Shown piece by piece: positions 22,687 through 30,060 of a stretch of 33,220 nt of DNA (position 1 is its first letter; every line of letters starts with the position of its first letter). The DNA lies in NCBI GenBank assembly GCA_007125955.1, contig SLCF01000103.1:1-33220 (forward strand). The letters are read 5' to 3'. Below the pieces are notes generated by a model. It ran no database searches. It worked only from the letters and a program-made list of their open reading frames with translations, and was not told the origin of the DNA. The position numbers and the translations under genes were made by a program. This DNA is from Bacteroidales bacterium (GTDB taxonomy: Bacteria; Bacteroidota; Bacteroidia; Bacteroidales; PUMT01).

Positions 22687-25140
22687 TTATCGTCTTATCC
22701 TTGCTCCCACCTCTTTTTCAAAGGCTTTTGCGAGCAGTTCCATTGCTTTGTCTATTTGACTGTCTGTCAAAGTTTTCTCCGGATCCTGCAAAATAAAGTT
22801 TACTGCATAAGATTTTTTCCTCTTTTCTATTTTTTCACCCTCGTAAACGTCGAAGAGGGTGATGCTTTTCAGCAGCTTTTTCTCGGTTCTGAATGCTATC
22901 TCTTTGATCTGCTCAAACTTTACATTGCGGTCAAGCATCATTGCAAGGTCCCGGCTCACCTCAGGGTATTTTGGGATTTCACTGTAGGTTACACTATGTT
23001 TCCCTTCAATTTTTATCAGATCAGACCAGCTTATTTCAGCCGCGAGAACATCCTGTTGAATATCGAACATCTTAAGCAGAGGGTTGCTGATCCTTCCGCA
23101 CCAGGCAATCTGTCTGTTACCTGCAGAATATCTGAGACATTCCGAGAAAAGCTCGTTTTCAGCTTCTTCAGCTTTGAAAACACTCTTCTCGTTGACAATG
23201 CGACCTAATACAACTTCAACGTATCCTTTCAGGTCAAAAAAATCAAATTCTCTGCCCGCTTCATTCCAGAGGTCTCTGTGGTTCCTGCCCGAAAGTAGCA
23301 GGGAGAGGCACTCTTTCTCCCTGTAATTGTCAAGAGTCCCCCTTTTGCCTTTTTTGTTGTTGTAACGGTAAACATTTCCGAATTCATACAGCATAAGGTC
23401 GCTGTTTTTCCGGTTCACATTGTATGCAACCGTTTCAAGTCCGCCAAAAATAAGTGTCTGCCTCAGCGAATCCAGATCTGCGCTCAGAGGATTGAGCAGT
23501 CTGGCCAGATGGTCTTCCGGGAAGACCGATTGTCCGGAATAGTTTGACGACCTGGTAATAGAGTTGGTCATTATCTCATAGAACCCCTTGCTGCTAAGCA
23601 TGTTGGCAACGGTGTTGAAGATCTTTTCCCTGTCGGGTTTCTGTGCATAAGAGATTGTTGAGCTTACCGATTCGCTTACCGGCACCCTGTTGTATCCGTA
23701 TATTCTGAGAAATTCCTCAATTACATCGGCTTCCCTTGTCACATCTGTCCTGTAAGCCGGGATCTCCAGCAGAACTCCGGTTTCACTTTCGCTTCTGATT
23801 ATTATTTCAAGCGACTGAAGAATTTTTTTAATCAGGAAGGGATCTATCTTTTCGCCAACAAGCCGGTAAAGGTTTGTGTATGTCAACCGTACAATAGCAT
23901 TTGGTATTGTTTCGGGGTAAACATCCACAACGTCCGACGAGATATTGCCTCCTGCAATTTCCTTTATAAGCATGGCTGTTCTTTTAAGAGCATAAACCGT
24001 AATGTTCGGATCGGCCCCCCGTTCAAAACGGAAAGAAGCATCGGTGCTTAATCCATACCTTTTGGCTGTTTTGCGAACAGAGACGGGATTGAAGTGTGCA
24101 CTTTCGAGAAATATATTGCATGTCTCCCCATCTATACCTGTTTCAATTCCGCCGTAAACTCCCGCAATGCACATTCCTTTCCGGGTGTCGCATATCATAA
24201 GGTCTTCATCCGATAAGGAGAGTTTTTCATTGTCCAGGGTTACAAAAGGGGTTCCGGCAGGGAGATTCCTCACAACCACTTTTTTCCCTTCTATCTTATC
24301 GGCATTGAATGCATGCAGGGGTTGTCCGGTCTCAAGCATAACAAAGTTGGTAAGATCTACTATGTTGTTGACAGGTTTGTGGCCGGTAGCCCTTAAAAGA
24401 TTCTGGAGCCATTGGGGTGACGGACCGGTTTTTATTCCTGAAATTGTCAGGGCTGAGTAACGCGGGCAGGCTGAACGGTTCTCTATCTCAACATCTATGA
24501 AATTTTCATTGTTGTCAGTTTTGAACCCTTCAACTGACGGTCTTTTCAAAGTGACAGGATTAGCTTGTCCAAGGAATGCTGCAAGGTCACGGGCAACCCC
24601 TATGTGTGATGCAGCATCTATGCGGTTGGGGGTAAGCCCTATTTCGAATATATAATCTCGCTTAACTTCGAAATATTCAATTGCAGGTGTTCCCGGTACT
24701 GCCGAATCTTCAAGAATCATAATCCCTTCATGAGAAGTACCGAGTCCCGCCTCATCTTCGGCACATATCATCCCTTCTGATTCCTGTCCCCTTATCCTGG
24801 TTTTTTTTATTTCGACACTTTCCCCTTCAACCTTTATTTTACTTCCCGGCCGGGCTACAAGGACTTTGCAGCCTGCTGCAGTATTAGGGGCGCCGCAGAC
24901 AATTCTGAGAGGCTTGCCGCTACCTGTATTTACAGTAGTAACCCAAAGCTTGTCTGCATCAGGATGCTTTTCGCATGTCAGGATCTCACCGATGATCAGC
25001 TCTTCAAGCCCGAATCTGTCAGGCTCATATATTTTTTTTGACTCTACTTCAAGTCCTGTATTAGTCAGAATATCAGCAGTTCTTTCGGGATCAAGTTCTG
25101 CATCTATGTATTTTTTCAACCAGTTAAGCGAAATGTTCAT
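22687..25140 (-). CDS. pheT: Phenylalanine-tRNA ligase beta subunit
   Basis: 817 aa, the usual bacterial length. Together with PheS it forms the alpha2-beta2 enzyme that charges tRNA-Phe. The start MNISLNWLKKYIDAELDPE is typical. The tRNA-binding OB-fold domain covers about 40-150, the B3/B4 editing domain about 210-390 (with GHKPVNNIVDLTNFVMLETG), the B5 domain about 405-475, and the catalytic-like core about 490-690. The anticodon-binding FDX-ACB domain is at the end (YPEVSRDLAMMLD to EKTLTDSQIDKAM). pheS is not adjacent, so the two subunit genes are separated in this genome, at least within this window. Confidence 0.97.
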   Translation of the reverse strand: MNISLNWLKKYIDAELDPERTADILTNTGLEVESKKIYEPDRFGLEELIIGEILTCEKHPDADKLWVTTVNTGSGKPLRIVCGAPNTAAGCKVLVARPGSKIKVEGESVEIKKTRIRGQESEGMICAEDEAGLGTSHEGIMILEDSAVPGTPAIEYFEVKRDYIFEIGLTPNRIDAASHIGVARDLAAFLGQANPVTLKRPSVEGFKTDNNENFIDVEIENRSACPRYSALTISGIKTGPSPQWLQNLLRATGHKPVNNIVDLTNFVMLETGQPLHAFNADKIEGKKVVVRNLPAGTPFVTLDNEKLSLSDEDLMICDTRKGMCIAGVYGGIETGIDGETCNIFLESAHFNPVSVRKTAKRYGLSTDASFRFERGADPNITVYALKRTAMLIKEIAGGNISSDVVDVYPETIPNAIVRLTYTNLYRLVGEKIDPFLIKKILQSLEIIIRSESETGVLLEIPAYRTDVTREADVIEEFLRIYGYNRVPVSESVSSTISYAQKPDREKIFNTVANMLSSKGFYEIMTNSITRSSNYSGQSVFPEDHLARLLNPLSADLDSLRQTLIFGGLETVAYNVNRKNSDLMLYEFGNVYRYNNKKGKRGTLDNYREKECLSLLLSGRNHRDLWNEAGREFDFFDLKGYVEVVLGRIVNEKSVFKAEEAENELFSECLRYSAGNRQIAWCGRISNPLLKMFDIQQDVLAAEISWSDLIKIEGKHSVTYSEIPKYPEVSRDLAMMLDRNVKFEQIKEIAFRTEKKLLKSITLFDVYEGEKIEKRKKSYAVNFILQDPEKTLTDSQIDKAMELLAKAFEKEVGARIRR

Positions 25141-25185
25141 ATTAAGATTATGTATGAGAATGTTGTGAACGAATTATTCAAGCTA

Positions 25186-25193
25186 CAAAACTA
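25186..25193 (-). promoter_or_regulatory. Candidate -7 box for pheT
   Basis: The minus strand reads TAGTTTTG, matching TAnnTTTG, 46 bases before the pheT start. No clear TTTG is present at the -33 position. Confidence 0.42.
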
Positions 25194-25336
25194 ATGAAAT
25201 ATTGGAATAATAGTTTTATTCAGTGGCTGAAAAAACGCCAGTGTCAGTCCCTCCTTAAATCTGGGGGTTTTCTGAAGAACCGCTTCGCTTTCCCATTAAT
25301 TTCATATCTTGTGTAAATAGAATAATGTTTTAATCT

Positions 25337-25418
25337 GAAATCGAAGAAGTCAATTTTCCATCTGAAAAAATTCCAAAACTTTCTTCTATATAAACGGGAA
25401 ATCGGCGAAGCCAATTTT
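25337..25418 (+). repeat. Imperfect 21-bp direct repeat upstream of surE
   Basis: The 21-base units at 25337-25357 and 25398-25418 both begin GAAATCG and end CAATTTT and match at 18 of 21 positions, 61 bases apart start to start. Both lie upstream of the surE -7 box. They may be paired regulator sites or a trace duplication. Confidence 0.35.
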
Positions 25419-25460
25419 TTTCATGCGTTTGTGTCTGTTTTAGGATAAAAAAAATTCATG

Positions 25461-25468
25461 TACATTTG
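25461..25468 (+). promoter_or_regulatory. Candidate -7 box for the surE-lpxB operon
   Basis: TACATTTG matches TAnnTTTG. It is 28 bases before the surE TTG start, and a T-rich GTTTT (25437-25441) stands at about the right -33 distance. An AAAGGA lies just before the TTG start codon. Confidence 0.5.
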
Positions 25469-25495
25469 CATTACGATTAACTGAAAGGAAAAAAA

Positions 25496-26287
25496 TTGAA
25501 AGAGAACAACAGACCGTTAATATTGGTTACTAATGATGACGGGTCAAATGTGCCTGGCATCAGGAACCTGATTGAAATTGTGAAACCTCTTGGGGATGTG
25601 GTAGCAATTGCCCCCGATGAGGGGCGTTCCGGCATGTCTCATGCCATAACCATTAAATACCCTCTAAGGATCGCATTGCTGAGGGAAGAAGAAAACTTTG
25701 TTTTTTATAACTGCTCGGGAACCCCGGCTGACTGTGTGAAGCTTGCACTTGACCGTCTGGTCGACCGTAAGCCTGATCTGCTGGTTTCCGGAATTAATCA
25801 CGGGTCAAACACTTCAATCAGTGTTGTTTACAGCGGAACTATGGCTGCAGCTATTGAAGGCGGTATTCACGGCATTCCATCAGTAGGGCTTTCCGTAGTA
25901 GATCATTCATCTCATCCCCAGTTTTCAGCTGCTGTTACTTTCGGGGAAAAGATAATCCGGAATACACTTAGCCAGGGATTGCCCGAGGGTGTATGCCTCA
26001 ATGTAAATTTCCCGGCAAAGAAGGCCGAAGAGATAAAAGGGGTGAAGGTTTGCAGGCAGACAAGGGGTTTCTGGAAAGAGGAATTTGAACACAGGGTGGA
26101 TCCGCTGAAGCGCGATTATTTCTGGCTGAAAGGTTATTTCGAAAATTATGAACCGGATGCCGAAGACACCGATCAGTGGGCTATAAAAAACAATTATGTT
26201 TCAGTGGTTCCGGTCAACGTAGATTTTTCGGCCATGCATGCCATGGAAAAAATTGCAGCGGTATATGAAAAATGCATCAAAGTTTAA
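25496..26287 (+). CDS. surE: 5'/3'-nucleotidase SurE
   Basis: 263 aa. The start is TTG at 25496, preceded by AAAGGA; the family begins a few residues before ILVTNDDG, and no ATG is available there. SurE dephosphorylates nucleoside monophosphates and short polyphosphates in a divalent-metal-dependent reaction. Metal and active-site residues are all visible: Asp14 and Asp15 in TNDDGS, Ser45 in DEGRSGMSHA and Asn101 in VSGINHGSN. It is first in an envelope-associated cluster: surE, a small membrane protein overlapping its 3' end, lpxB and a SpoIID-domain gene. A TACATTTG promoter box lies upstream. Confidence 0.95.
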   Translation: MKENNRPLILVTNDDGSNVPGIRNLIEIVKPLGDVVAIAPDEGRSGMSHAITIKYPLRIALLREEENFVFYNCSGTPADCVKLALDRLVDRKPDLLVSGINHGSNTSISVVYSGTMAAAIEGGIHGIPSVGLSVVDHSSHPQFSAAVTFGEKIIRNTLSQGLPEGVCLNVNFPAKKAEEIKGVKVCRQTRGFWKEEFEHRVDPLKRDYFWLKGYFENYEPDAEDTDQWAIKNNYVSVVPVNVDFSAMHAMEKIAAVYEKCIKV

Positions 26288-26567
26288 CAGCCTGAAGATG
26301 GGGCTTTTGTTGGGGATGATTGTGCCTGCTTTTACATTTGCAATTCTCTATCTTATCAGGCACGATTATATGACGTTCAAAGAGTTTATTCATTATATAA
26401 TATTAAGGAACGTTTACATTCAGGTGGTTACCATGAGCATTGTTCCCAATGTGCTGCTATTTTTCCTTTTTGTCAGAAATGGCTATCTTTCCTCCGCCAA
26501 GGGTACGTTAATTGCAACTGCACTTTTTACTGCCATCATCTTTCTACTCAGGTTTATTGTGTTGTAA
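26265..26567 (+). CDS. Small membrane protein of unknown function between surE and lpxB
   Basis: 100 aa from the ATG at 26265, which overlaps the surE end by 23 bases; an ATG at 26298 would give a shorter product beginning MGLLLGM. Three hydrophobic helices are seen (about 13-30, 50-70 and 80-100). They are separated by a short loop containing RHDYMTFKEFIHYIILRN and by a basic RNGYLSSAKG turn. I do not recognise a named family. Overlap with surE and its place 80 bases before lpxB point to co-expression and perhaps a role in the envelope, but that is inference. Confidence 0.75.
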   Translation: MKNASKFNSLKMGLLLGMIVPAFTFAILYLIRHDYMTFKEFIHYIILRNVYIQVVTMSIVPNVLLFFLFVRNGYLSSAKGTLIATALFTAIIFLLRFIVL

Positions 26568-26647
26568 ACCTGCACAAGTTGATGGGTGCGGTTCAAGTTG
26601 CTGTCCGTTGCCCGGGAGGTGATTTTTAACATATAACTAGTTCGGTT

Positions 26648-27799
26648 TTGAAATACTATATTATTGCCGGGGAGCCATCAGGCGACCTGCATGCCTCCAA
26701 CCTTATCAGAGAGTTAAAAAAATCCGATCCGGATGCCCGGTTCCGTTTCTGGGGTGGCGATAAGATGCAGGAGCAGGCGGGCAGTCCGGTAAAGCATATC
26801 CGCGAAACATCCTTTATGGGATTCAGGGAAGTGTTAATCAATTTGCCCTCAGTATGGAAAAATATCCGCTTTTGCAAGTATGATATTTTGCAATACAACC
26901 CGGACGCACTTATCCTTGTCGACTATCCCGGATTCAACCTGCGTATTGCAAAATATGCCACTTTAAAAGGTATAAAGGTTTTCTATTATATATCTCCCAA
27001 AGTATGGGCATGGAACAGATCAAGGGTCAGGACCATCAAAAAGTATATCCCGCATATGCTTGTTATATTGCCATTCGAAGCCGACTTTTATAAGGAGTAT
27101 GGTTACAGTGTTGAATATGTCGGGAACCCGCTTATAGATTCAATAAAAGAGTATCCCTATAAAGATGAGGATTTTGATTCTTTCGTATCCAGGAACAACC
27201 TTAAGGAAAAACCGGTCATTTCTCTATTGCCCGGCAGCAGGCGTCAGGAAATAGAAAAATGTCTGCCAGTAATGCTGAAACCGGCAAAAAGATACCCGCG
27301 CTTCCAGTTTGTAATTGCAGGAGCACCTTCGGTTGACCCCTCATTTTATGAAAGATTCACCATGGGGCATGATGTAAATATTGTTTTCAATCAGACATAT
27401 GCACTTTTGAAACATTCCCGCGCCGCTGTTGTAGTCTCCGGCACAGCTACAATGGAAACCGCCCTTCTTGGAGTGCCCCAGGTTGTATGCTACAGGGCAG
27501 GAAGGCTTTCATATTTTCTGGGCAGGATAATAATAAAAGTCCCGTTCATATCCCTTGTTAACCTTATAATGCAAAAGGAGGTGGTAAAGGAGCTTATACA
27601 GGATGAGCTTAATGAGGAAAAGCTCTCTGAAGAACTGAACAGAATCATTGACAATACCCCGGAGAGAAAAAGGATGCTGGATGATTACAGCGAGCTTTCC
27701 TCCCTGGCAGGAGAAGGCTCTCCTTCAAAAAAGGCTGCAAAAAAAATATTTACAACGATATCACAAGAAAATCACACCCAAGATATTACTCAAAAATGA
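26648..27799 (+). CDS. lpxB: Lipid-A-disaccharide synthase
   Basis: 383 aa, starting at TTG 26648 because the conserved N-terminus YYIIAGEPSGD begins immediately after it. This peripheral membrane GT19 glycosyltransferase condenses 2,3-diacyl-glucosamine-1-phosphate with its UDP form to build the lipid A disaccharide. Motifs: AGEPSGDLHA (7-16), YYISPKVWAWNRSR (113-126), LLPGSRRQEIEKC (193-205) and SGTATMETALLGVPQVVCYR (264-283), where Glu270 and neighbours bind UDP. It confirms a Gram-negative outer membrane. Its TGA overlaps the ATG of the SpoIID-domain gene (ATGA). Confidence 0.96.
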   Translation: MKYYIIAGEPSGDLHASNLIRELKKSDPDARFRFWGGDKMQEQAGSPVKHIRETSFMGFREVLINLPSVWKNIRFCKYDILQYNPDALILVDYPGFNLRIAKYATLKGIKVFYYISPKVWAWNRSRVRTIKKYIPHMLVILPFEADFYKEYGYSVEYVGNPLIDSIKEYPYKDEDFDSFVSRNNLKEKPVISLLPGSRRQEIEKCLPVMLKPAKRYPRFQFVIAGAPSVDPSFYERFTMGHDVNIVFNQTYALLKHSRAAVVVSGTATMETALLGVPQVVCYRAGRLSYFLGRIIIKVPFISLVNLIMQKEVVKELIQDELNEEKLSEELNRIIDNTPERKRMLDDYSELSSLAGEGSPSKKAAKKIFTTISQENHTQDITQK

Positions 27800-28977
27800 A
27801 AAGGATAAACCCTGCAGTAAAAACCTTTTTAATTCTCTGTTTTTTGATTTCCTTCACTATTAATATAAAAGGGCAGCTATCAAAAGTAAAAGTTTCTCTG
27901 TTTTATGAGTACAATATACCTGCTGTGGTGTTTTCTGTTGAGTCGGGCAGCTATCAGATCAAGGCAGACAGCAGGGTAATTATGACTCTTGAAGAACAGG
28001 ACGTGGCATATTTGTCGGTCGTTGAAGGCGAAATATGGGTCCAGACAATAGAGGGAGGAAATGCCGGGGTATTTGGAAGGGTTGAGCTGGTATCGGCAAA
28101 TGAGGGAGGTGTTTTTAGCCTGAAACCCGTATTCCCTTCAAAGGATGCAAGGAGCTATGACGGTGATATTGTTTTTTCAGTTGAGTTTGGCACAATTGAA
28201 ATGATAAACATTGTTGAGAAGGATCTTTATCTTGCCGGTGTTGTAGAGGCGGAATCGGGTAACAGTGGCCGTTTTGAATTTTACAAGACACAGGCAGTTA
28301 TATGCCGCACATTTCTTTACGGACAAACAGAAAAATACCGGATAAACGGGTTTCATGTTTGTGATGCAGTATATTGCCAGGTATACAAGGGAAGAAGCAC
28401 AGACAACATCGATATTCTGGAAGCAGTGCGTCAAACAAGAGATGAGGTTATTACTGGCGAGGGAAATGAAATTATAACAGCAGCTTTCCACGCCAATTGC
28501 GGTGGCGGGACGGTCAATTCAGAAGATGCCTGGCTTATCCACGACCCTGTCCTCCGGTCGGTAACCGATCCCTATTGCAGTAACGGTAACGGCTTCACCT
28601 GGCAACGTGAGATAAATATTCCGGAATGGAGAAATTATCTGAGCGGACAGGGTTTTCAGTTATCATATGGTGTTGATTATTCAGACAACTATTTTACAAG
28701 GGATTATAAACGGGATGGATATTATAGTATTGGTAGTGCAAGGGTGTCATACAGAAAAATAAGAAATGACTGGAACCTGCGTTCCTCTTTTTTCAGTATT
28801 GTGTCCGGCAGAAGGGAAGGAACACTGTTGATTAAAGGAAGAGGTTACGGGCACGGAGTGGGCATGTGTCAGGAAGGGGCTATGGAAATGGCTGCTAGAG
28901 GTTACAGCTACAGGGATATAATTAATTTTTACTATACCGGGGTTTCTTTAACGGATATAAGCAATTTGTCTGAATGA
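27796..28977 (+). CDS. SpoIID/LytB domain-containing protein (amidase enhancer-like)
   Basis: 393 aa. A signal peptide or anchor (about 7-27, ending near INIKG) sends it across the inner membrane. The SpoIID domain covers about 135-385. The putative catalytic Glu153 lies in LAGVVEAESGNSGRFEFYKTQ, aligned with the E(M)P...KAQ motif of SpoIID lytic transglycosylases. The HANCGG motif (His232, Cys235) and the C-terminal GRGYGHGVGMCQEGA loop are also present. In sporulating Firmicutes SpoIID degrades glycan strands stripped of peptides; here a role in peptidoglycan remodelling is likely. It overlaps lpxB by four bases and so is translated from the same transcript. Confidence 0.9.
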   Translation: MKRINPAVKTFLILCFLISFTINIKGQLSKVKVSLFYEYNIPAVVFSVESGSYQIKADSRVIMTLEEQDVAYLSVVEGEIWVQTIEGGNAGVFGRVELVSANEGGVFSLKPVFPSKDARSYDGDIVFSVEFGTIEMINIVEKDLYLAGVVEAESGNSGRFEFYKTQAVICRTFLYGQTEKYRINGFHVCDAVYCQVYKGRSTDNIDILEAVRQTRDEVITGEGNEIITAAFHANCGGGTVNSEDAWLIHDPVLRSVTDPYCSNGNGFTWQREINIPEWRNYLSGQGFQLSYGVDYSDNYFTRDYKRDGYYSIGSARVSYRKIRNDWNLRSSFFSIVSGRREGTLLIKGRGYGHGVGMCQEGAMEMAARGYSYRDIINFYYTGVSLTDISNLSE

Positions 28978-29052
28978 ACAGAAACAGGAATTCAACAGTG
29001 TGGAAGCGGGGAGGTAACTAACAGCTCTATCCGGAGGTTTGACCTTTGGTCG

Positions 29053-29102
29053 ATTTCAAATGTAAACAAATGCTCTTTGAGTTTCTTTATCAGATTTGAA
29101 AT
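29053..29102. repeat. 9-bp inverted repeat downstream of the SpoIID gene
   Basis: ATTTCAAAT (29053-29061) and ATTTGAAAT (29094-29102) are perfect complements 32 bases apart. No T-tract follows. It could be a loose 3'-end hairpin or an operator pair for gldF. Confidence 0.28.
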
Positions 29103-29277
29103 TCATAAGGCAAAAAGAGAAGAACTAAATGTTGTTATAAGTTAACTTGCAAAATATTAATTTAATAAAATAATATACGTAAGAAGGTCATGGCAAGATA
29201 CATAAGGCCAATTATTTGAAATAAATATTTTCCTGTTAATTTAAACTATTTTTTCTGTCAAATCACCGGAAATTCTT

Positions 29278-29285
29278 TACTTTTG
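29278..29285 (+). promoter_or_regulatory. Candidate -7 box for the gldFG operon
   Basis: TACTTTTG matches TAnnTTTG and lies 24 bases before the gldF ATG. A T-rich TTTTCTG stands about 20 bases upstream, near the expected -33 position. Confidence 0.5.
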
Positions 29286-29308
29286 AATTTAATTTCAACC
29301 TAAATGCA

Positions 29309-30040
29309 ATGCTTCCTCTTGTTCTTAAGGAAATAAACATTTTTTTAAGCTCCATTACCGGCTATGTGGTTATTATAGTATTTCTGGTGGCCAACAGCCT
29401 CTTTATGTGGGTTTTCCCCGGCGAGCTCAATATACTGGACAGCGGTTATGCTACTCTTGATACGCTTTTTCTTATTGCTCCATGGGTTTTCCTTTTCCTT
29501 GTGCCGGCTGTGACAATGAAAATGTTTGCAGAGGAGAAAAGGTCTGGCACCCTTGAACTGCTTCTTACATGGCCTGTAAGTGATTTGCAGATAATCATGG
29601 CAAAATTCTTATCAGGGGTTATACTTGTTCTGTTTTCACTTTTGCCGGCACTTGTATACTATTATTCAGTATATCAGCTGGGCAGTCCCCCCGGCAACCT
29701 CGATACCGGGGGTGTATGGGGCTCGTTTGCCGGTCTCTTTTTTCTTGCAAGCGCTTATGTTGCTATCGGAATTTTTGCATCATCAATAACAGACAACCAG
29801 ATAGTTGCTTTTATAACGGCAGTTATAATCTCTTTTTTCTTTTATATCGGGTTTGATTCAATTGCTTCATTACCCTTATTCTCGAATACTGAGGAGTTTA
29901 TAGTTTACCTGGGTATAAATGAGCATTACAGATCAATGAGCCGCGGTGTCATTGATACCCGTGATGTGATATATTTTGTTTCACTTATGGCGGTTTTTAT
30001 ATTGATTACGAGGGTAGTCCTTCAGAGCCGCAGATGGTAA
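29309..30040 (+). CDS. gldF: Gliding-motility-type ABC transporter permease GldF
   Basis: 243 aa with six membrane segments in the ABC-2 permease arrangement. Conserved blocks include KEINIFLSSITGYVVI near the start, FLVPAVTMKMFAEEKRSGTLELLLTWPVS (about 68-96) and the later YVAIGIFASSITDNQIVAF. This is the GldF/NosY-like permease found throughout Bacteroidota. Gliding itself is not implied, because many non-gliding members keep GldF and GldG. Its usual partner ATPase GldA is not in the window. gldG follows 20 bases later, so the pair is one operon. Confidence 0.92.
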   Translation: MLPLVLKEINIFLSSITGYVVIIVFLVANSLFMWVFPGELNILDSGYATLDTLFLIAPWVFLFLVPAVTMKMFAEEKRSGTLELLLTWPVSDLQIIMAKFLSGVILVLFSLLPALVYYYSVYQLGSPPGNLDTGGVWGSFAGLFFLASAYVAIGIFASSITDNQIVAFITAVIISFFFYIGFDSIASLPLFSNTEEFIVYLGINEHYRSMSRGVIDTRDVIYFVSLMAVFILITRVVLQSRRW

Positions 30041-30060
30041 CCGGAATAAATTCTGGCTAA

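Larger units (their letters stand above)
25141..25495. other. Divergent intergenic region pheT / surE
   Basis: 355 bases with no credible gene. It holds a -7 box for each side (25186-25193 for pheT, 25461-25468 for surE), a C/G-rich imperfect stem around 25250-25272 (CCCTCC...GGGGG followed by TTTT), and an imperfect direct repeat (25337-25357 / 25398-25418). Confidence 0.6.
28978..29308. other. Intergenic region before gldF
   Basis: 331 bases, AT-rich toward the right. It contains a 9-bp inverted repeat (29053-29061 / 29094-29102) and a promoter box at 29278-29285. I find no gene or convincing terminator, although a transcript end for the surE-spoIID cluster is expected here. Confidence 0.6.

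Noticed and set aside
27796-28977. SpoIID-domain gene as evidence for sporulation
   Set aside because: SpoIID/LytB domains are widespread in non-sporulating Gram-negatives, and lpxB next door shows an outer membrane; no other sporulation gene is present.
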